DNA of 64,000 bases from Sphingomonas sp. (GCA_017849555.1 JAFIGU010000095.1:1-64000); one strand, 5' to 3'. Positions 34,604 to 44,310 are shown, numbered from the stretch's first letter. Program-made: numbers and translations. The notes: a model not told the origin generated them from the sequence alone.

Positions 34604-35275
34604 ATGTGGCAGCTCTATCACTTCACCTTGTGCCCGTTCACGCGGAAGGTCCGCGCGCTGCTCAACGAGAAGGACGTCGGCTATGAGCTGGTGCCCGAGG
34701 AGCCCTGGGCGCGGCGCGACGAATTCTTCGACATGAACCCCGCCGGGCAGACCCCGGTGATGGCCGATCCGACGCGCAATATCCTGCTGATCGATTCGAT
34801 GGCGATCGCAGAATATTTCGAGGAGACGGTCGACAAGGCGCAGATGATCAACGGCACCGCGGCGAACCGCGCCGAGATCCGCCGGCTGGTCACCTGGTTC
34901 GACGCGCATTTCTACCGCGACGTCACCGGCCCCTTGCTCCAGGAGCGGATGATCAAGCGCCTCGTCCACCGCGCGTCGCCCGATGCGTCGCGGCTGCGCG
35001 AGGCGATGAAATCGGCGATCGGGCATCTCGATTATATCGATTTCCTGCTCGATCACCGCAAATGGATGGCGGGCGCGACGATCAGCCTCGCCGATCTCGC
35101 CGCCGCGGCGCAGATTTCGGTCGCCGATTATCTCGGCGGGATCGACTGGAGCGGGCATACCCACGCCAAGGCCTGGTATTCCGCCTTCAAGAGCCGCCGC
35201 AGCTTCCGTCCCCTGCTCGCCGAGCGGATGCGCGGGATCGAGCCGCCGTCTTATTACGAGAACCCGGATTTCTGA
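34604..35275 (+). CDS. Glutathione S-transferase family protein
   Basis: A 223-aa cytosolic GST-like protein. The N-terminal thioredoxin fold has LYHFTLCPFTRKVRALL near residues 4-20, where the Cys-Pro-Phe in the first loop is typical of bacterial GSTs, and TPVMADP with IAEYFEE near 45-75. The C-terminal helical domain contains ISLADLAAAAQISVADYL. The substrate is unknown. ATG 34,604 was chosen over 34,592 because a GGGTGG sequence lies between them and the fold starts at MWQLYHF. Its stop overlaps csaA by one base. Confidence 0.85.
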   Translation: MWQLYHFTLCPFTRKVRALLNEKDVGYELVPEEPWARRDEFFDMNPAGQTPVMADPTRNILLIDSMAIAEYFEETVDKAQMINGTAANRAEIRRLVTWFDAHFYRDVTGPLLQERMIKRLVHRASPDASRLREAMKSAIGHLDYIDFLLDHRKWMAGATISLADLAAAAQISVADYLGGIDWSGHTHAKAWYSAFKSRRSFRPLLAERMRGIEPPSYYENPDF

Positions 35276-35646
35276 TGCACGTCACGCATGACCCGGCGGC
35301 CGAGGCCGCCGCGACGATCTCCTTCGACGATTTCCTCAAGGTCGATATCCGCGTCGGCACGATCATCGCCGCCGAGCCCTTCCCCGAGGCGCGCAAACCC
35401 GCGTTCAAGCTGACGATCGATTTCGGTCCGACGATCGGGGTGAAGAAATCCTCGGCGCAGATCACCGAACATTATGCGCTGGAGACGCTGGTCGGGCGGC
35501 AGGTGGTGGCGGTGGTCAACTTCCCGCCGCGCCAGATCGGCAAGATGATGAGCGAGGTGCTGACGCTCGGGCTGCCCGATGCGGACGGCAAGGTGGTGCT
35601 GCTCGCGCCAAGCGACGCGGTGCCGAATGGCGGGCGGTTGTTCTGA
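35275..35646 (+). CDS. csaA: CsaA-type tRNA-binding protein
   Basis: A 123-aa protein that is a single OB-fold tRNA-binding domain: FLKVDIRVGTIIAAEPFPEA near residues 19-38, the central KKSSAQIT near 58-65, and the closing VVAVVNFPPRQIGKMMSEVL near 80-99. CsaA is a dimeric chaperone-like protein with tRNA-binding homology to MetRS and ArfA-type domains. It shares one base with the GST stop. It is convergent with pepN, and a perfect 28-bp inverted repeat lies between them. Confidence 0.9.
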   Translation: MHVTHDPAAEAAATISFDDFLKVDIRVGTIIAAEPFPEARKPAFKLTIDFGPTIGVKKSSAQITEHYALETLVGRQVVAVVNFPPRQIGKMMSEVLTLGLPDADGKVVLLAPSDAVPNGGRLF

Positions 35647-35654
35647 TCCACACC

Positions 35655-35760
35655 GTCACCCCGGCCTTGAGCCGGGGTCCATCGGGAGGCAGGCGCGGAG
35701 CAAGAGGTTCTGATCGCTGTGCTTGCGGCACAATGGACCCCGGCTCAAGGCCGGGGTGAC
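35655..35760. repeat. Perfect 28-bp inverted repeat between csaA and pepN (family A)
   Basis: The arm at 35,655-35,682 is the exact reverse complement of the arm at 35,733-35,760, separated by 50 bp. Each arm contains an inner CCCCGGC..GCCGGGG hairpin. It occupies almost the whole gap between the convergent genes csaA and pepN and is a plausible bidirectional terminator or a REP-type element. Confidence 0.9.
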
Positions 35761-35770
35761 GGAGGGAGCG

Positions 35771-38362
35771 CTACCCCTCCAGACTCTTCGACGCCTGTTC
35801 GAACAGATCCTTCGACAATTCCGGCACCGCGACGATCCGCTCCAGCTCGGCGCGCATCAGCCCCGCGCGCCGCGTATCAAACCGCCGCCAGCGGCCGAGC
35901 GGCGGGAGCAGTTTCGCCGCGGTCTGCGGGTTGATCCGGTCGAGCGCGATCAGCTGATCGGCAAGGAAGCGATAGCCGCGCCCGTCGATCGCGTTGAACG
36001 CGCGCTGGTTGGCGCCGAACGCCCCGATCAGGCTGCGCGCGCGATTGGGGTTGGCGAGCGTGAAATCGGGATGCGCGGCGAGCGCCGCCACCGCACTCGG
36101 GGTATCGTCGCGGGTCGACAGCGCTTGGGTCTGGAACCATTTGTCGAGCACCAGCGGATTGTCGGCATAGCGATTGTAGAAGATGTCGAGCGCCGCGGCG
36201 CGCTCGTCCCAGTCGCCGTTGACCAGGGTGGTCAGCGCGGCTTGCCGGTCGGTCATATTGTCGGCGCGCTCGAACTGGCGGAACGCGAGCGGCGCGATAT
36301 CCGCCGCGCCGCTCGCGGCGATATAGCCGAGCGCGACATTGCGCAGCCGGCGCAATCCCTTCGCCGCCGGATTATAGGCATAGGGCCGCCCGTCGCCCTC
36401 GTCATAGGCGGCGCGCCATTGCGCGGCGAGCGCGGTGCCGAGATCGCGGCGCAGCGCCTCGCGCGCGGCGAAGATCGCGTCGGGATCGACCGTGACGAGC
36501 TGATCGCCGATGAAGCTTTCCGACGGCAGCAGCACCGCCTCCGCGACGAAGGCGCGGTCGAGCGTTGCGTCGCCGAGCGTATTGGCCACCGCATCGATCA
36601 CCGCGCGATGATCCGCGCGCCCCTCCACCGTCGCGGCGACGAGCGTGTCGAGCATCAATTGCTGCATCGCCTCATAGCGCGCGAAGGGATCGTCGTCGTG
36701 CGCCGAAAGGAAGGCAAGATCGGTCGCCGGGCGATCGCTCTCGATGATCACCGGCGCTGAGAAACCGCGGTTGATCGACAGCACCGGGCGCTCGGCCAGC
36801 CCTTCGAAGGTGATCGATTCCGACAATGTGTCGAACAGCACGAGCCGTTCGGGGGTCAGCGGCCGCCCGGTCTCCGCGCCGAACAATTTGACCTTGAGCG
36901 GCAGCACCATCGGCTGCTTGTCGGGCTGGCCGGGGGTCGGCGGGACATGCTGCGCGAGCCGCAGGGTCGCGCGGCCGCCATTGTCGCTGATGCTCGCCGA
37001 AACGCGCGGGGTGCCGGCCTGCGAATACCATAAGCGGAAACGCGACAGATCGACCTCGCCCGCCTCCTCCATGCACGCGACGAAATCCTCGCACGTCGCG
37101 GCGGTGCCGTCGAACCGCGAAAAATAGAGATCGGTCGCGGCGCGGAATTTCGCCGGGCCGAGGATCGTCGCCATCATGCGGATCAGCTCGGCGCCCTTGT
37201 TGTAGATCGTCGCGGTGTAGAAATTGGAGATTTCGATATAGCTTTCGGGGCGCACCGGATGCGCCAGCGGCCCCGAATCCTCGGGGAACTGGCTCGCGCG
37301 AAGCCCGCGCACATCCTCGATCCTTTTCACCGCCGCCGATCCCTGATCGGCCGAGAAGCTCTGGTCGCGATAGACGGTGAAGCCCTCCTTCAACGAGAGC
37401 TGGAACCAGTCGCGGCAGGTGACGCGATTGCCCGACCAATTGTGGAAATATTCGTGCGCCACCACCGCGGCGATCGCGTCATAATCGTAGTCGGTCGCAG
37501 TATCGGGGTCGGCAAGGATGTAGCGGCTGTTGAAGATATTGAGCCCCTTGTTCTCCATCGCGCCGAAATTGAAATCGTCGACCGCGACGATGTTGAACAC
37601 GTCGAGATCATATTCGCGGCCATAGACGCGCTCGTCCCACGCCATCGCCGCCTTCAGCGCATCGAGCGCATGATCGGTGCGCGGCAGATCGGCGCGCCGC
37701 ACCCAGATGCCCAGCGCCACCTCGCGCCCCGATTGCGTGACGAAGGTGCCGCGGTTGACCGCCAGATCGCCCGCGACCAGCGCGAACAGGTAAGTCGGTT
37801 TCGGGAACGGATCGTGCCACTCGGACCAATGCCGTCCGCCGGGCAGGTCGCCCGACGCGACCGGATCGCCGTTCGCCAGCAGCACCGGGAAGCGTGCCTT
37901 GTCCGCGGTCATCCGCACGCGATAGCGCGCGAGCACATCGGGGCGATCGGGGAAGTAAGTGATGCGGCGGAAGCCTTCGGCCTCGCATTGCGTGCAGAGG
38001 TTCCCCCCCGAGGCGTAGAGCCCCATCAGCTGGGTGTTGCGCTCGGGCGCGATCTCCACCTCGGTCTCGACGACATGCCTGCCGCCGGCGAGCGGGACGA
38101 TCAGGTCCTCGCCGTCGAGCCGCCAGTCGTTGACCGCAACGCCGTCGACCAGCACCGCTAGCGGCGCCTGCCCCGCGCCGTTGAGCCGCAGCGGCGCATC
38201 GTGCGCGCCGCGCCGCGTCACCTCGAGCCGCGCTTTCACGCGGGTCCGCTCGGGGTCGAGATCGAAATCGAGCGCGACCTCGGGCACCAGCCACTCGGGC
38301 GGGCTATAATCCTCGCGTCGGGTGACGTGAGGCTGGGCGAGGGCGGTCTGGGCGTCGATCAT
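35771..38362 (-). CDS. pepN: Aminopeptidase N (M1 family)
   Basis: An 863-aa zinc metallopeptidase that removes N-terminal residues from peptides in the cytoplasm. The substrate-recognition motif FGAMENKGLNIF lies near residues 262-273. The zinc motif HEYFHNWSGNR lies near 299-309, with the third ligand Glu in LSLKEGFTVYRDQ near 318-330. The size and order match E. coli PepN. The start MIDAQTALAQPH at 38,362 was preferred over an upstream extension of 19 residues. No clear Shine-Dalgarno sequence is visible; a TATATT box lies only 8-13 bases upstream, so the mRNA may be nearly leaderless. Confidence 0.95.
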   Translation of the reverse strand: MIDAQTALAQPHVTRREDYSPPEWLVPEVALDFDLDPERTRVKARLEVTRRGAHDAPLRLNGAGQAPLAVLVDGVAVNDWRLDGEDLIVPLAGGRHVVETEVEIAPERNTQLMGLYASGGNLCTQCEAEGFRRITYFPDRPDVLARYRVRMTADKARFPVLLANGDPVASGDLPGGRHWSEWHDPFPKPTYLFALVAGDLAVNRGTFVTQSGREVALGIWVRRADLPRTDHALDALKAAMAWDERVYGREYDLDVFNIVAVDDFNFGAMENKGLNIFNSRYILADPDTATDYDYDAIAAVVAHEYFHNWSGNRVTCRDWFQLSLKEGFTVYRDQSFSADQGSAAVKRIEDVRGLRASQFPEDSGPLAHPVRPESYIEISNFYTATIYNKGAELIRMMATILGPAKFRAATDLYFSRFDGTAATCEDFVACMEEAGEVDLSRFRLWYSQAGTPRVSASISDNGGRATLRLAQHVPPTPGQPDKQPMVLPLKVKLFGAETGRPLTPERLVLFDTLSESITFEGLAERPVLSINRGFSAPVIIESDRPATDLAFLSAHDDDPFARYEAMQQLMLDTLVAATVEGRADHRAVIDAVANTLGDATLDRAFVAEAVLLPSESFIGDQLVTVDPDAIFAAREALRRDLGTALAAQWRAAYDEGDGRPYAYNPAAKGLRRLRNVALGYIAASGAADIAPLAFRQFERADNMTDRQAALTTLVNGDWDERAAALDIFYNRYADNPLVLDKWFQTQALSTRDDTPSAVAALAAHPDFTLANPNRARSLIGAFGANQRAFNAIDGRGYRFLADQLIALDRINPQTAAKLLPPLGRWRRFDTRRAGLMRAELERIVAVPELSKDLFEQASKSLEG

Positions 38363-38442
38363 AAGGGAAATATAGCCGGCGCCCGCGCGGGTTCCATCGA
38401 AACCTTGCGCCCGTGGCAACGTGTGTTACGCCGACGGCACTC

Positions 38443-40077
38443 ATGAAGACGCTTCTCCCGCCGGCCCGCGCGAGCCTGATCGCGCTCCTCGCCCTCTCCG
38501 CCCCGCTCGCCGCCCAAGACACCGCCCCCGATCCGGCGACGGTCAACGCCGCGATCAACGCGCCGCTGCCGGCCGATCAGGCGGCGATCAAGGCGCATGT
38601 CATGTTCCTCGCCTCGGACGCGATGAAGGGGCGCGAGGCGGGCAGCGGCGAATATGACATTGCCGCGCAATATGTCGCGTCGCGCTTCTACGCCGCCGGG
38701 TTACGCCCGGGGGGAGGCGCCGGGGGCTATCTGCAGGCGGTGCCTTTGGTGCGCTACCGCACCAGCGGGGAGAGCCGCGCCTCGCTTGGCGGCCGCACGC
38801 TCGTCGCCGGGACCGATTATGTCCCGTTGGCCGATCCGCGCCGCGCCAAGGTGTCGCTCGACGCGCCTTTGGTGTTCGCCGGCTATGGCGTGCCCGACGA
38901 TCTTGCGCGGCTCGACGTCAAGGGCAAGATCGTCGCGTTGCTGCCGGGCGCGCCGCACGATCTCAATGCCGAGCAGCGCGCCTATCTCGGCAGCATCGAT
39001 ACCAAGGCCGAAGCGGCGGCGGCGCGCGGCGCGGTCGCCGTGATCCAGCTCGTCACGCCGGGGAGTGAGCGCACCACCCCCTTCGCCCGGGTCGCCGAGC
39101 GCAGCGCCCGCCCGCGGATGACCTGGGCCGAGGCCGACGGCAGCGGCCACGCCGACGCGCCGATCCCGGTCGTCGCGACGTTCAGCGAGGCCGGCGCCGC
39201 GAAATTGTTCGCGGGCACGCGCATTTCCTGGGCGGCGCTGGTCAAGGAAGCCAAGCGTCCGGTGCCGCGCTACGCCGCGCAGCCGCTCCCCGCACGGCTG
39301 ACGATCGACACCGCGAGCGCCTTCGAGGCGGCGCGTTCGTCCAATGTCATCGGCGTGCTGCCCGGCAGCGACGCGGCGCTGGCGAAAGAGGTCGTCGTGC
39401 TCTCCGCGCATCTTGACCATATCGGGGTCACCGCGCCCGACGCGCGCGGCGATACGATCAACAATGGCGCGCTCGACGATGCGATCGGCATCGCCAGCCT
39501 GATCGAGGAGGCGAAGCGTTTCCACGAACGCGCGCCACGCCGCACCGTGATGTTCGTCGCCTTTACCGCCGAGGAGAAGGGACTGATCGGCAGCGACTAT
39601 TTCACCGCGCATCTGCCCGCGACGGGCACAATCGTCGCCGACGTCAATCTCGATATGCCGATCCTCACCTATCGCTTCGAGGATATGGTCGCGTTCGGCG
39701 GCGATCGTTCGACGCTCGGCCCGGTGATCGGGCGTGCGCTGGCCGGGATCGGGGTGACGCTGTCGCCCGATCCGATGCCGGGCGAGGCGATCTTCGTGCG
39801 GTCGGACCATTTCAATTTCGTCCGCCGCGGCATTCCGGCGGTGTTCCTGTGGCCGGGGCCGAAGGGGCCGGGCAAGGCGGCGACCGACGACTTCATGAAC
39901 AAGCATTATCACCGCCCGTCGGACGATCTGACCCAGCCGATCCTGTGGGATCAGGCGGTGCGCTTCGTCGACGCCAATTACCGCATCGCGCGCGAGATCG
40001 CCGACGCCGACACGCGCCCGCTGTGGAACCGGGGCGATTATTTCGCCGGGCTGTTCGACGGGCCGATGGCGCCATGA
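38443..40077 (+). CDS. Secreted M28-family metallopeptidase
   Basis: A 544-aa exported aminopeptidase-type enzyme. The signal peptide ends near PLAAQ at residue 23. The co-catalytic zinc site is complete: LSAHLDHIG (His near 324), NGALDDAIG (Asp near 346), TAEEKGLIG (Glu near 377), NLDMPIL (Asp near 404) and SDHFNFV (His near 456). A protease-associated (PA) insert occupies roughly residues 100-270. It probably acts in the periplasm or outside the cell on peptides. It is divergent from pepN with 80 bp between start codons and is followed one base later by the SDR gene. Confidence 0.9.
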   Translation: MKTLLPPARASLIALLALSAPLAAQDTAPDPATVNAAINAPLPADQAAIKAHVMFLASDAMKGREAGSGEYDIAAQYVASRFYAAGLRPGGGAGGYLQAVPLVRYRTSGESRASLGGRTLVAGTDYVPLADPRRAKVSLDAPLVFAGYGVPDDLARLDVKGKIVALLPGAPHDLNAEQRAYLGSIDTKAEAAAARGAVAVIQLVTPGSERTTPFARVAERSARPRMTWAEADGSGHADAPIPVVATFSEAGAAKLFAGTRISWAALVKEAKRPVPRYAAQPLPARLTIDTASAFEAARSSNVIGVLPGSDAALAKEVVVLSAHLDHIGVTAPDARGDTINNGALDDAIGIASLIEEAKRFHERAPRRTVMFVAFTAEEKGLIGSDYFTAHLPATGTIVADVNLDMPILTYRFEDMVAFGGDRSTLGPVIGRALAGIGVTLSPDPMPGEAIFVRSDHFNFVRRGIPAVFLWPGPKGPGKAATDDFMNKHYHRPSDDLTQPILWDQAVRFVDANYRIAREIADADTRPLWNRGDYFAGLFDGPMAP

Positions 40078-40078
40078 G

Positions 40079-40906
40079 ATGACGCGGCTGTTCGTCTTCG
40101 GTCTCGGCTACGCCGCGCGCGCGATCACCGCGGCGAGCGGCGCGCCCACACTGGGGACGACACGCGACGGGCGCGACGGGACGATCCGCTTCGACGATGC
40201 GGATGCGGTGCGCGCCGGGATGGCGACGGCGACGCATGTGCTATCCTCCGTCCCGCCCGACGAGAGCGGTGCCGACCCGGTGCTGACGCGATATCGCGAG
40301 CTGCTCGGCGGGCGCTGGCTCGGCTATCTCTCCTCGACCGGGGTCTATGGCGACACCGGCGGCGCATGGGTCGACGAGACCGCGCCGGTCGGCGGCGGGC
40401 GGCGCGCGGCGCGCACAGGGGCGGATGCCGCGTGGCTGGCGATCGGCGCGCGGGTGTTCCGCCTCCCCGGTATCTACGGGCCGGGGCGGTCGCCGCTTGA
40501 CCGGCTGCGTGCCGGCACGGCGCATCGCATCGTCCTGCCGGGGCAGGTGTTCAGCCGCGTGCATGTCGCCGATATCGCACGCGGGGTGATCGCGGGATTC
40601 GCGGCACCGGCGGGGGCGTATAATCTCGCCGACGATCTGCCGGCCGGGCAGGACGAGGTGCTGGCCTATGCCGCGGCGCTGATCGGCCTGCCGCCACCGC
40701 CGGTCGTGCCGCTCGACATCCTCGGCCCCGCCGCGCGCGGTTTCTATGCCGAGAACCGCCGCGTCGCCAACGGCAAGGCGAAGCGCGTGCTCGGCTGGGC
40801 GCCGCTCTACCCCGATTACCGCGTCGGCCTGCGCGCGGTGAGCGCGATGACCAGCCCGATCCCGGCGAGCACCCCGCCGCCGATCGCCAGCGTCGACCAG
40901 CGATAG
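40079..40906 (+). CDS. NAD(P)-binding SDR/epimerase family protein (YeeZ-like)
   Basis: A 275-aa Rossmann-fold protein. The N-terminal motif FVFGLGYAARAI lies at residues 5-16, YLSSTGVYGDTGGAWVDE near 81-98, and RLPGIYGPGRS near 126-136, as in extended SDRs that act on nucleotide sugars. It begins one base after the M28 stop, so the two are probably cotranscribed. The last about 30 residues are encoded antisense to the end of the convergent EamA gene (91-bp overlap) and look like a non-homologous tail. The substrate is unknown. Confidence 0.8.
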   Translation: MTRLFVFGLGYAARAITAASGAPTLGTTRDGRDGTIRFDDADAVRAGMATATHVLSSVPPDESGADPVLTRYRELLGGRWLGYLSSTGVYGDTGGAWVDETAPVGGGRRAARTGADAAWLAIGARVFRLPGIYGPGRSPLDRLRAGTAHRIVLPGQVFSRVHVADIARGVIAGFAAPAGAYNLADDLPAGQDEVLAYAAALIGLPPPPVVPLDILGPAARGFYAENRRVANGKAKRVLGWAPLYPDYRVGLRAVSAMTSPIPASTPPPIASVDQR

Positions 40907-41733
40907 CCCTCGAACACGGTCGACAGCAGCATCGCGATGACGGGCACGATCACGCTCGAATAGGCCGCCTTGGCCGGGCCGATCGCGCGGATCACGCGGA
41001 AATAGAGCGGGAAGCACAAGGCCGAGGCCGCGAGCCCAAGATAAAGCGTCCCCGCAACATAGCCCAGCCGCCATTCGAACACCGGCGGCCCCGTGGTGAT
41101 CCACGCCCAGGCTGCGTCGAGCCCGGACCCGATCAGCATCGCCACCGCCAAGGTCGGCACCATCGGATAGCGCGTCGCGACCGAGGTCGCCTGCATCACA
41201 TTGGCGGTCGAGGCGGAGAGGATCGCGCAGCAGGTAAGCGCGATCCCGATCAGCGCCGCGCCCGGGCCGTGCGGATCGCTGCGCGCTTCGTTGATGAACA
41301 GGAGCACCACCCCGGCCATCGCGATCCCCGAGCCGATCACGAGCTGCCGCCCGAGCTTCTGCCCGAGGAAGATGCGCGCGAACACGGCATTGGGCACCAG
41401 CAGCAGCGCGAACACCACCGCCACCAGCCCCGATGTGATATGCTGCTCGGCGCGATAGACGAAATTGAAGTTGAGCACGAATTGCGCGAGCCCCAGCGCC
41501 GCCGCGAAGGCCCAGCCGCGCGCGTCGAAGGTGAAACGCTCGCGCGTCGCCAGCCCCCAGACGAGCATCGCGACGCCCGCGACGAGGAAGCGATAGCTGA
41601 CCGACCAGCTCGGCGGGACGACGCTCAGCTGATCGCGGATCACCAGCCAGGTCGATCCCCAGATCAAGGTGACGATCGCGAATGGGATGAGGACGGCGGC
41701 GCGGGTCGAATTGGGGCGGGTCGCGTCGCTCAT
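40816..41733 (-). CDS. EamA/DMT-superfamily transporter
   Basis: A 305-aa polytopic protein with about ten hydrophobic helices in two EamA repeats, including FAIVTLIWGSTWLVI near residues 18-32 and a C-terminal GGVLAGIGLVIALTA. Members export small metabolites or amino acids; the substrate cannot be inferred. The end overlaps the 3' end of the SDR gene by 91 bp on the opposite strand. A palindrome of family B lies upstream. Confidence 0.85.
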   Translation of the reverse strand: MSDATRPNSTRAAVLIPFAIVTLIWGSTWLVIRDQLSVVPPSWSVSYRFLVAGVAMLVWGLATRERFTFDARGWAFAAALGLAQFVLNFNFVYRAEQHITSGLVAVVFALLLVPNAVFARIFLGQKLGRQLVIGSGIAMAGVVLLFINEARSDPHGPGAALIGIALTCCAILSASTANVMQATSVATRYPMVPTLAVAMLIGSGLDAAWAWITTGPPVFEWRLGYVAGTLYLGLAASALCFPLYFRVIRAIGPAKAAYSSVIVPVIAMLLSTVFEGYRWSTLAIGGGVLAGIGLVIALTARRPTR

Positions 41734-41773
41734 CTGGTTGCTTTCATTGCGCCGGCGGGTGAGTCGCTCGTTC

Positions 41774-41851
41774 CCGTTCGGGCTGAGCTTGTCGAAGCCC
41801 TGCCCTTTCTTCCGAAGAAGTGCAGCCCGTCGACACGCTCGGGGCGAACGG
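41774..41851. repeat. Palindromic element, family B
   Basis: A roughly 78-bp imperfect palindrome with outer arms CCGTTCGGGCTGAGC and GCTCGGGGCGAACGG and inner TGTCGAAGCCCTG / GCAGCCCGTCGACA arms. Nearly the same element occurs at 49,915-49,995. It sits between two divergently or convergently placed genes and encodes nothing. Confidence 0.85.
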
Positions 41852-41950
41852 TGGAGAAGCGATCCCCCTTCTTATACGGGCACGCTGTAACGGCCCGCGC
41901 GCCGCTGTCGATCCGAATCTGGCGCTCAAATCACAAGCTGGGCTGATTGA

Positions 41951-44086
41951 TCAGAACCAGTCGCGCGGCGGCCCGTCGCCGGCGGGCGGCCCGCGCTCGT
42001 CGCGGCGCGGCGGCGGGGGCGGCGCGTCGGGGGACGGCGCTCGGTTGACCGACACCGCGCCGTCGGGCCCGACCTTGAGATCGATCCCCGCGCCCTGCAG
42101 CTGGCTGTGGATCTGTTCGGCGATCGGGCCGATCACATTCCCCGCCACGTCGCCGATCAGCGCCTCGGGATCGATCTCCTCGGGCTCGGGCACCTTGACC
42201 ACCGGGGCGAGGTGAAGCGCGGAAACCATGAAGTTGCGCCAGATCTGCGCCGGCACCCCGCCGCCGTGGAGCCCCGGATTGGGGGTATTGTCGTCATTGC
42301 CGACCCACACCCCGACCACCAGATCGCCCGCGAAGCCGATGAACCACGCGTCGCGCCCGCTCTGCGACGTCCCGGTCTTGCCATAAGCCGGGACCGACAG
42401 CGCCGCCGCGCGGCCGGTGCCGCGGATCGACGCGCCGAGCAGTTCGAGCATCTCGTCGTGGATGTCCGACGGCATCGTCTTGGGGCCGCTGGTCAGCGCG
42501 GTGTACCACGGCTTGTCGCCCGTCGCGGGCAGCCCGCGCGCCTCGACCGGATAGCGCCCGTCGGCGACCCCGGCGAAGGCCGCGGTCATTTCGAGCAGCG
42601 ACACTTCGGAGGTGCCGAGCGAGATGGTCGCCTCATTGGCGATCGGGGTGGAGATGCCGAGATCGCGCGCGGCGCGGATCACGTTCTTCACCCCCACTTC
42701 CTGCGTCAGCCGCGCCGCGACGACGTTCGACGAACGCTGGAAGGCGCGGCGCAGCGGAATCTTGCCGAGATAGCGATTGTCGTCGTTCTTGGGCTTCCAC
42801 CCCGCGATCTCGACCGGCGAATCGTCGGCGATCGTCTCGGGCGTCAGCCCGGCGCGCATCGCGGCGAGATAGACGAACAATTTGAAGGTCGACCCCGGCT
42901 GGCGCCGCGCCTGGGTCGCGCGGTTGAACGGGCTTTTGGCATAATCGCGCCCGCCGACCATCGCGACGACCTCGCCGTTGCGCTTCATCGCCACCAGCGC
43001 GCCCTGCGCCTGCCGCAGCCCGGCCTGACGGATGACGCGTTCGGCGGTGCGCTGGAGATTGCGGTCGAGCGTGGTGCGGATCGTCGCCTCGTTGCGGATC
43101 TCGCCCGCCTGATCGCGCGCCTCGGGGAGCACCCAATCGGCGAAATAGGTGCCGGTGGGCAGCGCTTCGGGCTGTTTGGCGAGCACGCGCTGCGGCTGCA
43201 CCTCGGCGGCCTGCGCCTTGGTGATGAACCCCGCCTCGGCCATCGCGCCGACGACCACCATCTCGCGCGCCTGCGCGCCTTCGAGATTGCCGGTCGGCGC
43301 GAGCCGCGACGGCGCCTTGACCAGCCCGGCGAGCATCGCCGCCTGCCCGATGTTGAGCTTGTCCGGCGCGCGCCCGAAATAATGTTTCGAGGCAGCGGTC
43401 AGCCCGTAGACATTGTCGCCGAAATAGACGTTCGAGAGATAGCGCGAGAGGATCTCGTCCTTGGTCAGCCACGCTTCGAGCCAGAAGGCGATCATCACCT
43501 CGCGCAGCTTGCGCCCCATCGTGCGATCCGCATCGAGAAAGGCATTCTTGGCGAGCTGCTGGGTGATCGTGCTGCCGCCCTGCCGCACCCCGCGCGATCC
43601 CATATTGGCCCAGGCGGCGCGCAGGATGCCGCGCGGATCGACCCCCCAATGCGAATAGAAGCGCCGGTCCTCGATCGCGATGAACGCCTCGCGCACATGC
43701 GGCGGCAGCTTGGCGGCATCGACCGGCGCGCCGATGATCGCCCCGCGCCGCGCGATCGGGGTGCCGTCCGCCGCGGTGAGCGTGATCGACGGCGGGGTCG
43801 GCGGCTTCAGTGATTGCGACAGCGGCGCGGTAAAGGCGAGCCAGCCGATCGCGATCACCAGCAACACGACCAACGCCGCCGCGCCGCGCACCACCCAGCG
43901 CCAGATGCGCTTGGCGCGATCCGCCGGGCGCATGCGCGGCGGCAGCGGCGCGGGATCGGGCACCGGATCGTGCCACGCATCGAAGGCGGGCAGCGGCTGA
44001 CGCGATTCCGCCGGCGCGTGATTGTAGCGCAGACGGCCATTTTCGTGCGGATCGAGGTGCATAGGATCGTTCGGATGGTCGGCCAT
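41951..44086 (-). CDS. mrcA: Class A penicillin-binding protein (PBP1A family)
   Basis: A 711-aa bifunctional peptidoglycan synthase. A cytoplasmic N-terminus precedes one membrane helix near residues 70-92. The GT51 transglycosylase domain has EDRRFYSHWGVD near 140-151 and GGSTITQQLAKN near 170-181. The transpeptidase domain has the active-site STFK near 398, SSN near 451 and KTGT near 569. The C-terminal 40 residues are Pro/Asp/Arg-rich. All catalytic motifs are intact. It polymerises and crosslinks the wall, using the lipid carrier recycled by UppP. Confidence 0.95.
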   Translation of the reverse strand: MADHPNDPMHLDPHENGRLRYNHAPAESRQPLPAFDAWHDPVPDPAPLPPRMRPADRAKRIWRWVVRGAAALVVLLVIAIGWLAFTAPLSQSLKPPTPPSITLTAADGTPIARRGAIIGAPVDAAKLPPHVREAFIAIEDRRFYSHWGVDPRGILRAAWANMGSRGVRQGGSTITQQLAKNAFLDADRTMGRKLREVMIAFWLEAWLTKDEILSRYLSNVYFGDNVYGLTAASKHYFGRAPDKLNIGQAAMLAGLVKAPSRLAPTGNLEGAQAREMVVVGAMAEAGFITKAQAAEVQPQRVLAKQPEALPTGTYFADWVLPEARDQAGEIRNEATIRTTLDRNLQRTAERVIRQAGLRQAQGALVAMKRNGEVVAMVGGRDYAKSPFNRATQARRQPGSTFKLFVYLAAMRAGLTPETIADDSPVEIAGWKPKNDDNRYLGKIPLRRAFQRSSNVVAARLTQEVGVKNVIRAARDLGISTPIANEATISLGTSEVSLLEMTAAFAGVADGRYPVEARGLPATGDKPWYTALTSGPKTMPSDIHDEMLELLGASIRGTGRAAALSVPAYGKTGTSQSGRDAWFIGFAGDLVVGVWVGNDDNTPNPGLHGGGVPAQIWRNFMVSALHLAPVVKVPEPEEIDPEALIGDVAGNVIGPIAEQIHSQLQGAGIDLKVGPDGAVSVNRAPSPDAPPPPPRRDERGPPAGDGPPRDWF

Positions 44087-44187
44087 CAGCGTATTACTTC
44101 AATAAGACAGTCGCCGCAAGGGCCGGCCATGCGCTGGCATTTAGCGTGACGGGGGCGGAAGCGAAAGCGTGAAGCGGAATCCCCGCC

Positions 44188-44216
44188 CGTCACCCCGCCT
44201 CAAGACCGGGGTGACG
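44188..44216. repeat. Short GTCACCCCG hairpin (family A half element)
   Basis: CGTCACCCCG and CGGGGTGACG flank a short loop between the PBP gene and the crotonase gene. The arm sequence matches the ends of the csaA/pepN palindrome. Nothing else is recognised in the 224-bp gap at 44,087-44,310 apart from the promoters it must contain. Confidence 0.6.
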
Positions 44217-44310
44217 GCCCGGCTGGACCCAGCCGTTCGCCCCATCAAATACCCTGTTCCGCTCGCCATAACTTATGTTATCTCACCCTCGATAGCGAGA
44301 GGATGAGGGC

